From Pseudoruminococcus_B sp937901805 (GTDB taxonomy: Bacteria > Bacillota > Clostridia > Oscillospirales > Ruminococcaceae): a stretch of 64,000 nt of DNA. The notes under the pieces were generated by a model. That model was not told where the DNA came from, did not search any database, and worked only from the letters and a program-made list of their open reading frames with translations. Every line of letters starts with the position of its first letter. Positions within the stretch are counted from its first letter, which is position 1. Below are positions 52,227-60,862 of the stretch, piece by piece. The DNA is taken from contig CAUWNS010000001.1 in assembly GCA_963560245.1 (NCBI GenBank), forward strand, positions 144,557-208,556. The letters run 5' to 3'. The position numbers were made by a program, and so were the translations under genes.

Positions 52227-52263
52227 AAACAGGCGCGTTCCAAATGGAACGCGCCTGTTTTTT
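52227..52263. terminator. bidirectional intrinsic terminator
   Basis: A 15-bp perfect stem (AAACAGGCGCGTTCC and complement) with a 4-base loop and a T tract lies between ppdK and the convergent GNAT gene. Confidence 0.94.
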
Positions 52264-52299
52264 AATATCAATTTTTACTTCTCAAAGGTATTTAAAAAA

Positions 52300-52806
52300 T
52301 TATCCCCTTTGACAATCCAACTGGAGGATATAATCATCCATAATAAATCCATGTCCAATCTCAGTTTTTACGGAATCAGTTTTATAAAACCCCTTTGCAC
52401 GGTATATATCCAGACTGTGCTGATTGTATTTGTTACAAGTCAGGTAAATCCCTCGTTTTCCATGTTCTTTCGCATAGACAATCACCTGATTTAAGAGGAG
52501 AGAGGACAGCCCTTTTCCGCGCCATTGCTTATGCAGGTACAACTTGCTCAGAAAGATAAGCTCCTCCTCCGGATGGATCCCACAGTAGCCTATCAGATCT
52601 TCTTGCTCATACAACAGATAATAGAGATACCCCTCCTGATAAATTGCATGCTCCAACACGTCATAACTTTGAAACTTTTCCACCATATAATCAATTTGTT
52701 CCGGGCTGAGCAGCTGCACAAAATATTCATGCCAAATCTCATTCGCCAGTTTGGCAAGTTGCTCTATTTCCTGCTTAGTCTCGCAAATACGGATTTCCAC
52801 CATCAT
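52300..52806 (-). CDS. GNAT family N-acetyltransferase
   Basis: A 168-residue acetyltransferase-fold protein. The acetyl-CoA binding loop is seen as LYLHKQWRGKGLSSLLL near residue 92 (the Q/RxxGxG/A motif as QWRGKGLS), followed by YLTCNKYNQHSLDIYRAKGF, typical of the RimI/YjgM-like group. The acceptor substrate is unknown. Two adjacent ATG codons follow AGAGGGG; the first is used. It is monocistronic. Confidence 0.88.
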   Translation of the reverse strand: MMVEIRICETKQEIEQLAKLANEIWHEYFVQLLSPEQIDYMVEKFQSYDVLEHAIYQEGYLYYLLYEQEDLIGYCGIHPEEELIFLSKLYLHKQWRGKGLSSLLLNQVIVYAKEHGKRGIYLTCNKYNQHSLDIYRAKGFYKTDSVKTEIGHGFIMDDYILQLDCQRG

Positions 52807-53089
52807 GCCCCTCTTCTTCTGTTTTCTTCATTATATCTAATTATATCGCAGAATACAATTTCAGCATTTTCCACTATGTTATCAAGGTGAAAATTCCAAA
52901 ATTATATTTTTGATGATATTCGAAAAACTGTAAAAATATTTGTTTATTTTTCCTGACGCCGTAAGAGAGATTTTCTTCCTTTTACAAAAAAATTGAAAAC
53001 ATATGGCGCTTTCTTTCGTTAAACAGCACAATAATTATCCGTCATATTCTGCAAAATCTCTAAAATATAAAAAATATCGTTCAGTTTTC
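52807..53089. other. AT-rich intergenic region
   Basis: This stretch between the GNAT gene and the MATE promoter is AT-rich and contains no open frame with a plausible start. No terminator, repeat or RNA motif is evident beyond A and T runs. Confidence 0.5.
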
Positions 53090-53118
53090 TTGACATACCC
53101 CATATCACTTGTGATACA
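53090..53118 (+). promoter_or_regulatory. promoter with palindromic operator upstream of the MATE gene
   Basis: TTGACA (53090-53095) and GATACA (53113-53118) are 17 bases apart. The 14-base near-perfect palindrome TATCACTTGTGATA (53103-53116) covers the spacer and the start of the -10. A dimeric repressor or activator binding there would control the exporter. Confidence 0.6.
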
Positions 53119-53217
53119 GTTAATTTTGCACGATATTTTTATTGTGTGGTATGAAGGTTTCGTTTTGCTTTCCCAATTTGGAAAATAGGGGGTATTATTT
53201 TGGAGGCAAAAGAAGAA

Positions 53218-54627
53218 ATGACTGCAAGCGGGAAAAAAAGCAACAAACGCGTTGTGGACTTAACGGAAGGTCCTATTTGGAAACAGCTGATTATTTTTGC
53301 ATTTCCAATTATGTGTTCCAATCTATTCCAGCAGCTCTATAACACGGTTGATTCTCTGGTTGTGGGACGGTTTGTCGGACATACCGCTTTGGCTGCGGTC
53401 GGTGCGACAGGCCCTCTGACTGGCCTCGTCATCGGGTTTTTCATGGGCATGGGAACTGGATCCGGCGTTGTAATCTCACAATACTACGGGGCTAAGGATC
53501 ACAGGAATCTGGAAAAAAGCGTTCACACAGCTATGGCGGTTTCTCTGCTGTTCGGAGTAGTTCTGGGCGTCATCGGGATCCTTATTTCACCGCTTTTACT
53601 GCAACTGATGAACACACCCGACGACGTGATGGAACAGGCTGTGCTGTATCTGCGGATCTATTTCGGCGGGGTGATCACGCTGACTATTTACAACATCGGA
53701 AGCGGAATCCTCCGCGCCGTTGGGGATTCCAAACGGCCGCTGTATTATCTGGTAGTTTCCGGAATTGCAAACATTGTATTCAATCTGCTGTTTGTCTGTG
53801 TGTTCCATATGGGCGTTGCTGGCGTTGCCTGGGGGACAATCCTGTCCCAGCTTTTGAGCTGCATCCTGGTAATCAATAACCTGGTGCGCTGTAAGGAGGC
53901 TTACCGCCTGGAGATCAAGAGAATCCGGTTTGATAAGGAAATCTTTTTGCGGATTGCAAAAATCGGTCTGCCGGCCGGCGTCCAGTCTATGGTTATTTCT
54001 CTTTCCAATATTGTCATTCAATCCAAGGTCAATATCTTTGGCTCCACAGCAATGGCCGGATACTCGGCGGCAAACCGTATTGACGGTTTTGTTTACATGC
54101 CGCTCAATGCGCTGTCTCTTGCCATGACCACCTTTACCGCACAAAACCTAGGCGCGCGGAAAATGGAGCGTGCAAAACGCGGTACACGGACTGCCATTAT
54201 TATGGGTCTTGTGGTCATTATTGCAACTGGATGGACGGCCGTCCTGTTTGCGCGCCCGCTGGTCAGCCTGTTCTCCAGTGAAGAAAGCGTAATTCTCTAT
54301 GGTATCCGCACCATCACGGTTCTTGGAGGAGGCTATTTCCTGTTTACCTTTAATGATATTTTGGCCGGAGTAATCCGCGGCGCCGGAAACGCCACAGTTC
54401 CAATGATCATCTCGATCTTCAACATGTGTATTGTCCGTATCCTGTGGTTAACCATCCTGCTTCCCATTTGGCAGGACTTCAATCTGGTCCTGGTTTGTTA
54501 TCCGCTGACATGGGGCCTTTCCTCCCTGTGCTATGTGATTTACTACAAAAAAGGACATTGGCTCAAACACTGGAGTGAAGAGGTTCACTATATCAAGGAA
54601 AAACAGCCGGAGCAAAAAAAGGCATAA
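53218..54627 (+). CDS. MATE family efflux transporter
   Basis: A 469-residue inner-membrane exporter with 12 predicted membrane segments in two six-helix halves. LYNTVDSLVVGRFVG in helix 1-2 and GAGNATVPMIISIFNM in the second half are typical of the DinF/NorM-related clostridial group. MATE proteins expel drugs or metabolites in exchange for Na+ or H+; the substrate is not known. The ATG has GGAGG 11 bases upstream; a TTG six codons earlier overlaps this site. It is the first of two tandem paralogues. Confidence 0.93.
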   Translation: MTASGKKSNKRVVDLTEGPIWKQLIIFAFPIMCSNLFQQLYNTVDSLVVGRFVGHTALAAVGATGPLTGLVIGFFMGMGTGSGVVISQYYGAKDHRNLEKSVHTAMAVSLLFGVVLGVIGILISPLLLQLMNTPDDVMEQAVLYLRIYFGGVITLTIYNIGSGILRAVGDSKRPLYYLVVSGIANIVFNLLFVCVFHMGVAGVAWGTILSQLLSCILVINNLVRCKEAYRLEIKRIRFDKEIFLRIAKIGLPAGVQSMVISLSNIVIQSKVNIFGSTAMAGYSAANRIDGFVYMPLNALSLAMTTFTAQNLGARKMERAKRGTRTAIIMGLVVIIATGWTAVLFARPLVSLFSSEESVILYGIRTITVLGGGYFLFTFNDILAGVIRGAGNATVPMIISIFNMCIVRILWLTILLPIWQDFNLVLVCYPLTWGLSSLCYVIYYKKGHWLKHWSEEVHYIKEKQPEQKKA

Positions 54628-54629
54628 AG

Positions 54630-54669
54630 AAATAAAGTCCCTCTCCCTTTAAGGGGAGGGACTTTATTT
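54630..54669 (+). terminator. intrinsic terminator after the first MATE gene
   Basis: A stem of at least 14 bp (AAATAAAGTCCCTC and complement) with a small loop is followed by a short T-rich end. It separates the two MATE genes. Confidence 0.88.
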
Positions 54670-54740
54670 GTACTGGATTGACAAATTCTGCAATTCTTTT
54701 CATAAGATAAAGAAAGATTTTGATTTTACATTCCTTCCCC

Positions 54741-54771
54741 TTGACTTGGAGCCTACTTCATATGATAAGGT
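54741..54771 (+). promoter_or_regulatory. MerR-type promoter with 19-base spacer
   Basis: TTGACT (54741-54746) and TAAGGT (54766-54771) are separated by exactly 19 bases, the hallmark of promoters activated by MerR-family regulators. The spacer starts TTGGAGCCTACTTC, a degenerate form of the usual GGAG-CTCC dyad. It drives the broken second MATE gene. No merR-type gene is in the window. Confidence 0.7.
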
Positions 54772-54836
54772 GTTGATCGCTGGGAAAACCAACCTATATG
54801 ATGATCTTTTTTATTTGGAGAGGGAGTGCGATTGAT

Positions 54837-56272
54837 TTGAAACAAGCTGCCACCATGCCGGCTGTCGATAAAAAAGCAGACAGCTGCAGGGCATAAATTT
54901 GACACAGGGCATCATCAGGAAACAGATTCTCCTGTTTGCCCTTCCTATTATGGGCGCAAATCTATTCCAACAGCTTTACACAACGGTAGATTCTCTGGTT
55001 GTCGGGCGATTTGTCAGCCATACGGTCCTAGCGTCAGTTGGAGCCGCCGGCTCTGTCAGCTATCTGCTGATCGGTTTTTTATGGGGATGGGTACCGGCGC
55101 TGGTGTAGTTGTCTCCCAGTATTACGGAGCAAAAAACTACGAAAAGCTGGAGCAGAGCGTCCATACCGCCGTCGCTATGCCTCTGTTATTAGGGGTTATA
55201 TTGGGAATAATCGGCGTCGTAACGACCCCTTCCCTGTTGCGGCTGATGAACACGCCGGAAGATGTCATGGATCAGGCCGTCCTCTATCTGCGGATTATTT
55301 TCGGCGGACTGATTACTATGGCCATATATAATGTAGGAAGCGGCATTCTCCGTGCCGTCGGAGACTCCAAACGCCCGTTATATTATCTGAGCATTGCTGG
55401 AATTTCCAATACACTGCTCAACCTGTTTTTTGTGCTTGTGGTGGGTCTTGGAGTGGATGGCGTCGCCTATGGCACCATTCTTTCCCAGCTGATCTCCTCT
55501 ATCCTGGTAATTGCCAATTTGATGCACAGTCAGGAAGCCTATCGTCTTACTCTCCGGAAAATCCGGTTTCATAAGGACATCTTCTTTGAAATTTGCAGAA
55601 TTGGCATCCCATCCGGCGTACAGTCGATGGTAACCTCCCTTTCCAATGTAGTCATCCAGGCCAATATCAATGTCTTTGGCTCCCCTGCGATGGCAGGGTA
55701 TTCGGCTGCCAGCTGTGTAGACGGATTTGTCTACATGCCGCTCAATGCTTTTTCCCTTTCCCTGACCACCTTCACCGCGCAGAACCTGGGGGGCGGGAAA
55801 TACCGGGCGCGTCCGTCAGGGGGCCCGTACCAGGATTCTGATGGGGTTATTTGTCACGGCGTCCATCGGCGTCTTTGCCGCCGTCTTTTCCCACCAGCTC
55901 ACAGAACTGTTTTCCAGTGATCCCGATGTAATCTACTACGGAGCAAGGACAATTGTCATGCTGGGACTGGGGTATTCCCTGTTTGTCTTTAATGATATTT
56001 TGGCCGGAGTAATCCGCGGCGCCGGAAACGCCACCGTACCGATGATCATCTCGATTTTCAATATGTGTGTTGTTCGTATCTTATGGCTGACTTTCCTGCT
56101 GCCCATCTGGAAAGATTTTAATCTTGTGCTTGTCTGCTTTCCCATGACCTGGGCGCTTTCTTCCGCATGTTATATCATTTACTATTTTAAAGGGAAGTGG
56201 CTCAAACGCTGGAAACAGCACACCACCCATTTTCAAAAAGAAACCACATCGAAAACCTCTCTGGAAGGATAA
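54837..56272 (+). pseudogene. second MATE efflux transporter, broken by three homopolymer indels
   Basis: The frame is split into pieces that align in order with the intact MATE gene upstream. The breaks are: an A run at 54870-54875 (one A short; repair gives KKSRQLQGINLTQG), a T run at 55075-55080 (one T short; repair gives IGFFMGMGTG), and a G run at 55788-55793 (one G too many; repair gives QNLGAGNTGRVRQG). Everything else is well kept, including GAGNATVPMIISIFNM. It is either a recent pseudogene or a sequence with systematic homopolymer errors. The probable start is a TTG after GGAGAGGGAG. Confidence 0.85.
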
Positions 56273-56325
56273 AGCCTTTCCCCACATAATAAGCGAGCCT
56301 TGGCAAGCGGGCAGAGCCCCGCCTG

Positions 56326-56355
56326 TTATGTAAGGAAAAGAAAATGTGATATAAT
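56326..56355 (+). promoter_or_regulatory. promoter of the ribosomal-protection gene
   Basis: TTATGT and the extended -10 TGATATAAT (with TATAAT at 56350-56355) are 18 bases apart. A leader of about 100 bases follows, without a clear attenuator peptide. Confidence 0.6.
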
Positions 56356-56462
56356 AGATGAAATAGGAAGGGCTCTTTCCTCCTAAAAATCTAAAAAAAC
56401 CCAGCCTTAATTTCTTATTTTCATTCAGTAAAAACTGCAAAACCACATGGGAGACTATGGAT

Positions 56463-58448
56463 ATGAAACGAATCGCCGTTGGAATTCTGGCGCATGTGGA
56501 CGCCGGAAAAACCACCCTGTCGGAAGGAATGCTCTATGGCAGCGGTACAATCAAAAAGCTGGGACGCGTCGATCACGGGGACGCCTTCCTTGATAATAAC
56601 CAGTTGGAAAAGGAGCGCGGGATTACTGTCTTTTCCAAGCAAGCCGTTCTCCCGCTTGCCAACACGGAAATCACCCTGCTCGACACCCCGGGACATGTGG
56701 ATTTCTCCACAGAAATGGAACGCACCCTTCAAGTGCTGGACTATGCCGTCCTGGTCGTCAGCGGATCAGATGGTATCCAGGGGCATACGCTGACCCTATG
56801 GCGTTTGCTGAAACAGTACCGGATTCCCACTTTTCTCTTTATCAACAAGATGGATCTTGCGGGGTCGGATCGTTTCCTGCGGATGGAAGAGCTACAGCGC
56901 CTACTTAGCACAGGATGCGTGGATTTTTCCCAATCGAATCCTGACAAATGGCTGGAGGAAATTTGCCTCTGTGACGACAGCGCCATGGAGCAGTATCTGG
57001 AAACCGGAAAACTCTCCTGCCAGGATATCGCGCAGCTGATTCAAAAACGGCTGGTTTTCCCCTGCTATTTTGGAAGTGCGCTGAAGCTGGAGGGAATTCA
57101 GGAATTTTGTCAGGGTCTGGATCAATATACGCTTGCCCCCTGTTATCCGGAAGCATTTGGTGCGCAGATTTATAAAATCGCGAGAGATCCCCAAGGAACC
57201 CGCCTGACCTATCTGAAGGTAACCGGCGGGAACTTGAAAGTCAAAAGCCTGCTTACCAGCCAGACTTCGGAAAACTTTCAGGGCGCCTCTCCCATTTTGG
57301 GAAAAGAACCCTGGGAGGAAAAGATCGACCAAATCCGGCTGTATTCCGGGGAAAAATATCGCACAGTAGAAGTGGTTCCCGCAGGTACCCTGTGTGCTGT
57401 AACTGGATTGACAAAAACCTATTCCGGGGAGAGCCTGGGCATTCAAAGTCCCTCCCGTCCCCCGATCCTCCGCCCAGTTTTGAATTTTCAGGCCCTTTTG
57501 CCCAAAAACTATGACGCTCATACGGCCTTGCGGGATTTGCGCCAGCTGGAAGAAGAGGATCCGCAGCTCCATGTGCTGTGGAACCCACAGCTTCAGGAAA
57601 TCCATGTGCAGCTGATGGGGGAAATCCAGATCCAAATCCTGAAAGAGCTGATTGCAAGGCGGTTCGGGGTTTCCGTCCAATTTGGACCCGGCAATATTCT
57701 TTATCGGGAAACGATTGCAAATACTGTGGAAGGCGTCGGGCACTTTGAGCCGCTGCGGCATTATGCCGAGGTACATCTTCTGCTTGAACCAGGGGAGCCT
57801 GGAAGCGGCCTGCAATTTTTTTCCGTGTGCAGCGAAGACGTCCTGGCCAGGAGCTGGCAGCACCTGGTCTTCACCCATTTGCAGGAAAAGGAACACCTGG
57901 GGGTGTTGACCGGTTCTCCGATAACGGATATGAAAATCACCCTGCTTAATGGACGCGCCCATCTCAAACACACAGAGGGCGGGGATTTCCGGCAGGCCAC
58001 CTACCGTGCAGTACGCCAAGGCCTGATGCAGGCGGAAAATATCCTGCTGGAACCCTGGTATCAATTTCAGCTGGAACTCCCTACCCAAAACCTTGGACGG
58101 GCTATGGCGGATATCCAGCGGATGTATGGTTCCTTCGAACCGCCGCGGACTCAGGGGGAATTTTCTGCTTTGCATGGAAGAGCCCCTGTCTCCACCATGC
58201 GGGGGTACTCGTTGGAGGTCACCTCTTATACGAAAGGAAAAGGTCGCTTGTTTTGTTCTGTCGAAGGGTATTTTCCCTGCCACAATCCACAGGAGATCCT
58301 AACACAGACCGCCTATGATCCGCAACGGGATTTGGAAAACACACCGGATTCTGTTTTCTGCGCCCATGGGGCGGGTTTTCCGGTAAAATGGAATGATGTC
58401 CCCCAGTATATGCATCTGCCGGCATACAAAATTCCGGATAAGTCATAA
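56463..58448 (+). CDS. Tet(M)-like ribosomal protection GTPase
   Basis: A 661-residue protein of the EF-G-like ribosomal protection family. The GTPase motifs are AHVDAGKTTLSE (G1), DTPGHVDF (G3) and NKMD (G4), at the normal places in the first 140 residues, followed by the domains II-V. Members displace tetracycline from the ribosome, but many chromosomal clostridial relatives are untested. Domain IV ends (SALHGRAPVSTMRGYSLEV) are kept. The chosen ATG has GGGAG 9 bases upstream. No mobile element is adjacent. Resistance is possible but not shown. Confidence 0.85.
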   Translation: MKRIAVGILAHVDAGKTTLSEGMLYGSGTIKKLGRVDHGDAFLDNNQLEKERGITVFSKQAVLPLANTEITLLDTPGHVDFSTEMERTLQVLDYAVLVVSGSDGIQGHTLTLWRLLKQYRIPTFLFINKMDLAGSDRFLRMEELQRLLSTGCVDFSQSNPDKWLEEICLCDDSAMEQYLETGKLSCQDIAQLIQKRLVFPCYFGSALKLEGIQEFCQGLDQYTLAPCYPEAFGAQIYKIARDPQGTRLTYLKVTGGNLKVKSLLTSQTSENFQGASPILGKEPWEEKIDQIRLYSGEKYRTVEVVPAGTLCAVTGLTKTYSGESLGIQSPSRPPILRPVLNFQALLPKNYDAHTALRDLRQLEEEDPQLHVLWNPQLQEIHVQLMGEIQIQILKELIARRFGVSVQFGPGNILYRETIANTVEGVGHFEPLRHYAEVHLLLEPGEPGSGLQFFSVCSEDVLARSWQHLVFTHLQEKEHLGVLTGSPITDMKITLLNGRAHLKHTEGGDFRQATYRAVRQGLMQAENILLEPWYQFQLELPTQNLGRAMADIQRMYGSFEPPRTQGEFSALHGRAPVSTMRGYSLEVTSYTKGKGRLFCSVEGYFPCHNPQEILTQTAYDPQRDLENTPDSVFCAHGAGFPVKWNDVPQYMHLPAYKIPDKS

Positions 58449-58496
58449 CATACAAGCATTTCCCCTGTTATCAGCACAGAAAATGTCCTCTGCAAA

Positions 58497-58530
58497 CAGA
58501 AAACCCGGCGCCAAGGAACCGGGTTTTCTG
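58497..58530. terminator. intrinsic terminator after the GTPase gene
   Basis: A 12-bp perfect stem (CAGAAAACCCGG and complement) with a 10-base loop lies 49 bases after the stop, with modest T content at its 3' arm. Confidence 0.75.
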
Positions 58531-58540
58531 TTCGTTTACA

Positions 58541-58798
58541 TCAAGAGTGGAAAGCCAGAATCAAACCGGCAAAGACAGCGGATACTACCCAGTTCAAACT
58601 GAAAATTCGGATCCAGTCCCAAAGCCCCCGCAAGAAAGGAAACAATCGGGCTCTATCCATCAAAACCAATCGCAAAGCCCTTTCCAGTTGCGGCTGCATA
58701 ATTAGCCCTCTGGGAATCCAAGCGCATCTGTCCTGGTATACACATCCTTGCCCCACCAGACCCGCTATCTCCGCAACGCTACCGGCATAGGACAGCAT
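58541..58798 (-). CDS. possible small membrane-associated protein
   Basis: An 85-codon frame starting MLSYAGSVAEIAGLVGQ and ending with a hydrophobic stretch (NWVVSAVFAGLILAF). It lies between two terminators and has no clear ribosome binding site. A longer form would start inside the lysozyme terminator. It may be real or chance; no family is recognised. Confidence 0.3.
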   Translation of the reverse strand: MLSYAGSVAEIAGLVGQGCVYQDRCAWIPRGLIMQPQLERALRLVLMDRARLFPFLRGLWDWIRIFSLNWVVSAVFAGLILAFHS

Positions 58799-58814
58799 AT
58801 TTTTGATTTCAGAT

Positions 58815-58852
58815 AAAAAATCCCCCTTGTCATAGGCAAGGGGGATTTTTTC
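58815..58852 (-). terminator. intrinsic terminator of the lysozyme gene
   Basis: A 14-bp stem (AAAAATCCCCCTTG and complement) with a 7-base loop has a T tract on both sides. It lies 8 bases after the lysozyme stop on the minus strand. Confidence 0.9.
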
Positions 58853-58859
58853 ATTCTGA

Positions 58860-60263
58860 TTACCAGCTGCGTACAACGTTCATATCCACATTTCCAGAAA
58901 TCCCGGAAACACGGTTTTGCGAACTGTATTGCCAGATATCAATTCGATGTCCATAGACAGCCTCAAAGTTTGTAAACAGGAAGTGGGAACTGGAATTATA
59001 ACTTGCAAGCCAGAGATCCAGATCGCTGAGCTGAGAAAGATACAATTGATTTGCTGCAAAATCGTAGTTTGTGTAGAACTTTGTCCGATAACCGTGGGAA
59101 GAAATGTAGTCGCAAAATGCACGGATGATATTGGTCCGCTGTTGGGTATTGGTATAATCCATGGTACGATAACAAATCGTTTCCATGTCAATGCAAATAG
59201 GGCCGGTGATATTCAGGCCATATTTTTCAATCAAACCAAGCACATAGGCAGCTTCATCCACAGCCTCCTGTGTGCTGATTGCGTTTGTAAAGAAATACAG
59301 CCCAACCTGAATGCCCGCAGCCTGCGCATTTCGTACATTCTCCACCCAATAAGTACTGTCTTCCTTCAACTGTCCATTGCCATATCCGCGGTATCCGCAG
59401 CGGATCAGCGCGTAGTCTATCCCATCCGCTTTTACCTTATTCCAGTTGATCCCAGACCCTTGTGCATAGGAAACGTCAATGGCGTTTCCAGAGGAGAGTA
59501 CGCCGTTCGAATCAAAAAAGTATCTCCGATAAGAGCTCATATCCTCCACATAGTAAATACTTCCGTCCGCATTATAACTGCCGGTAACTGGTTTGCCATA
59601 GTCAAAAATCTGCCACCCAGTAAGCGGTTTTCCATTTTGATAATAATAGGTAGCGCCTCCTATGGTCTGCCAGCCATCCGAATAAGAGGGTTTCTCACCT
59701 CCAGAGGAGCTGGAACCGGAGGAATTAGAATCGGAAGAGCTTCCGGTTGAGGAATTTTCAGAGGAAGAACTGCCCGAGCTGGATCCGCTGCCGGAAGAGG
59801 GAGTGCTTGATGGAGGCGCAATGCCTGTATCTCCGGAATCAGTACCCGGCTTGGAAATAATCCCGCTGTCTCCTCCTCCGGTCTGCCCTCTGTCCGGGAT
59901 CACATCGTCATTATGATCCTGCGTGGAAGCATCCTGCTGGACTGCGTCCTCGACCACTTCCTCGTTTACCTCCGGCAATTCTGTAATGGGCTCCGTTTTC
60001 TCTTCACTGCTTGCTTCTTCAGAGGACGCAGCAGACTGGGCGGCCATAAACTTTGCCGCAATCTCAGAGGCTGTTCCGCCGGTCACCTTTGTTGCCGAAA
60101 AGCCGTTTGCAGATTGGGAACTGGTATTTTCATACTGATTAAGGGCGTCGGCCGTTGCATCGGAAGGAAGCACTTGCGCGGCAAAATAACTTCCCCCGGA
60201 TACTCCTGCTAAAATGGTACTGACCGAAAGCAGAAAGGCGAGAACTTTTACTTTTCCAATCAT
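58860..60263 (-). CDS. secreted GH25 lysozyme with cell-wall-binding repeats
   Basis: A 467-residue exported protein. An N-terminal signal/anchor (VLAFLLSVSTILAGVSGG) is followed by an acidic low-complexity stretch, a serine/glycine-rich linker (residues about 150-195), about two choline-binding-like repeats (GWQTIGGATYYYQNGKPLTG), and a C-terminal GH25 muramidase domain. Catalytic acid residues fit AIDVSYAQG and CIDMETICY. It cuts peptidoglycan outside the cell, probably in wall turnover. It is transcribed alone from a promoter about 50 bases upstream. Confidence 0.92.
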   Translation of the reverse strand: MIGKVKVLAFLLSVSTILAGVSGGSYFAAQVLPSDATADALNQYENTSSQSANGFSATKVTGGTASEIAAKFMAAQSAASSEEASSEEKTEPITELPEVNEEVVEDAVQQDASTQDHNDDVIPDRGQTGGGDSGIISKPGTDSGDTGIAPPSSTPSSGSGSSSGSSSSENSSTGSSSDSNSSGSSSSGGEKPSYSDGWQTIGGATYYYQNGKPLTGWQIFDYGKPVTGSYNADGSIYYVEDMSSYRRYFFDSNGVLSSGNAIDVSYAQGSGINWNKVKADGIDYALIRCGYRGYGNGQLKEDSTYWVENVRNAQAAGIQVGLYFFTNAISTQEAVDEAAYVLGLIEKYGLNITGPICIDMETICYRTMDYTNTQQRTNIIRAFCDYISSHGYRTKFYTNYDFAANQLYLSQLSDLDLWLASYNSSSHFLFTNFEAVYGHRIDIWQYSSQNRVSGISGNVDMNVVRSW

Positions 60264-60316
60264 ATTAAACCCCCGTCGTTTCTTTTATTATCCGTCCTTT
60301 TTCTTGCTTACCTTTA

Positions 60317-60345
60317 AGTATACATAAGTCACAAAGCAGTTTCAA
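60317..60345 (-). promoter_or_regulatory. promoter of the lysozyme gene
   Basis: On the minus strand TTGAAA (60345-60340) and TATACT (60322-60317) are separated by 17 bases, giving a leader of about 45-50 bases before the lysozyme ATG. Confidence 0.7.
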
Positions 60346-60809
60346 TAGAAGATATTACAAATTATCTGTGACGATTTTCTGTTTTTTGTTACATGGTAAT
60401 TATACTCTTGAGAAAATACGATTTGTATTTTTTTAATCAGTTAAGAACTAACAGGTTATTCACATTTCCCACAGAGTTTTCAACTGCTTTTGTCCGTATT
60501 TCCACGTGGGTTTTAGTGGAAAACTAGGTGGAAAGTGTGAAAAATAATAAAATGCTCTCTATTTATTACATTTCGTATAGCAACAGTTCCTCTAAAATAG
60601 TTGAAAAAGATTATAAATGTTGACCAATTGACACAAAACCTGATTCAATTCCTGTTTTTACAACACTGTATCTTGGGGATGCTGTCTGTCAAGTAGGAAA
60701 AAACAAAAAAATCCAAGTTTTCCCGGCTTTTTTGGCGAACATACGTCCTGTGGAAAATGCCTTTTTCCTTTCATAACTGTTTGTATAGTATTCTCTTCCC
60801 CGCCAAACC

Positions 60810-60857
60810 AAAACCCTCCGCTTATCAGAGTAAAATCCTTTGATAAGCGGGGGTTTT
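60810..60857 (-). terminator. intrinsic terminator of the feo operon
   Basis: A stem of 10 plus 7 bp (CCGCTTATCA, one bulged T, then CCC and A run, with complement) is followed on the minus strand by GGGTTTTGG. It lies just after the feoB stop. Confidence 0.85.
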
Positions 60858-60862
60858 ACAAG

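Larger units (their letters stand above)
60264..60862. other. 599-base intergenic region with possible binding sites
   Basis: No gene is seen. A promoter for the lysozyme gene lies at the left. One exact DnaA-box match, TTATTCACA (60456-60464), is followed within 70 bases by TTTCCAC (60499-60505) and two direct GTGGAAA copies (60516-60522, 60528-60534), and a further TGTGGAAAA near 60754. The rest is AT-rich. The right end is the feoB terminator. Confidence 0.5.

Noticed and set aside
49526..52243. A 905-codon open frame on the minus strand opposite ppdK
   Set aside because: It mirrors the complete ppdK gene, whose motifs are beyond doubt. The frame stays open because of ppdK's narrow codon use, and its translation resembles no protein family.
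56901..58283. A 460-codon open frame on the minus strand
   Set aside because: It is antisense to the ribosomal-protection GTPase and shows no motif of its own.
58860..60263. The GH25 lysozyme as the lysis enzyme of the phage-like particle
   Set aside because: It lies about 18 kb away, is monocistronic, and has a signal peptide and wall-binding repeats as in housekeeping wall hydrolases.
60264..60862. Chromosome origin of replication
   Set aside because: Only one exact DnaA box was found, and dnaA, dnaN, rpmH and other origin-linked genes are absent from both sides.
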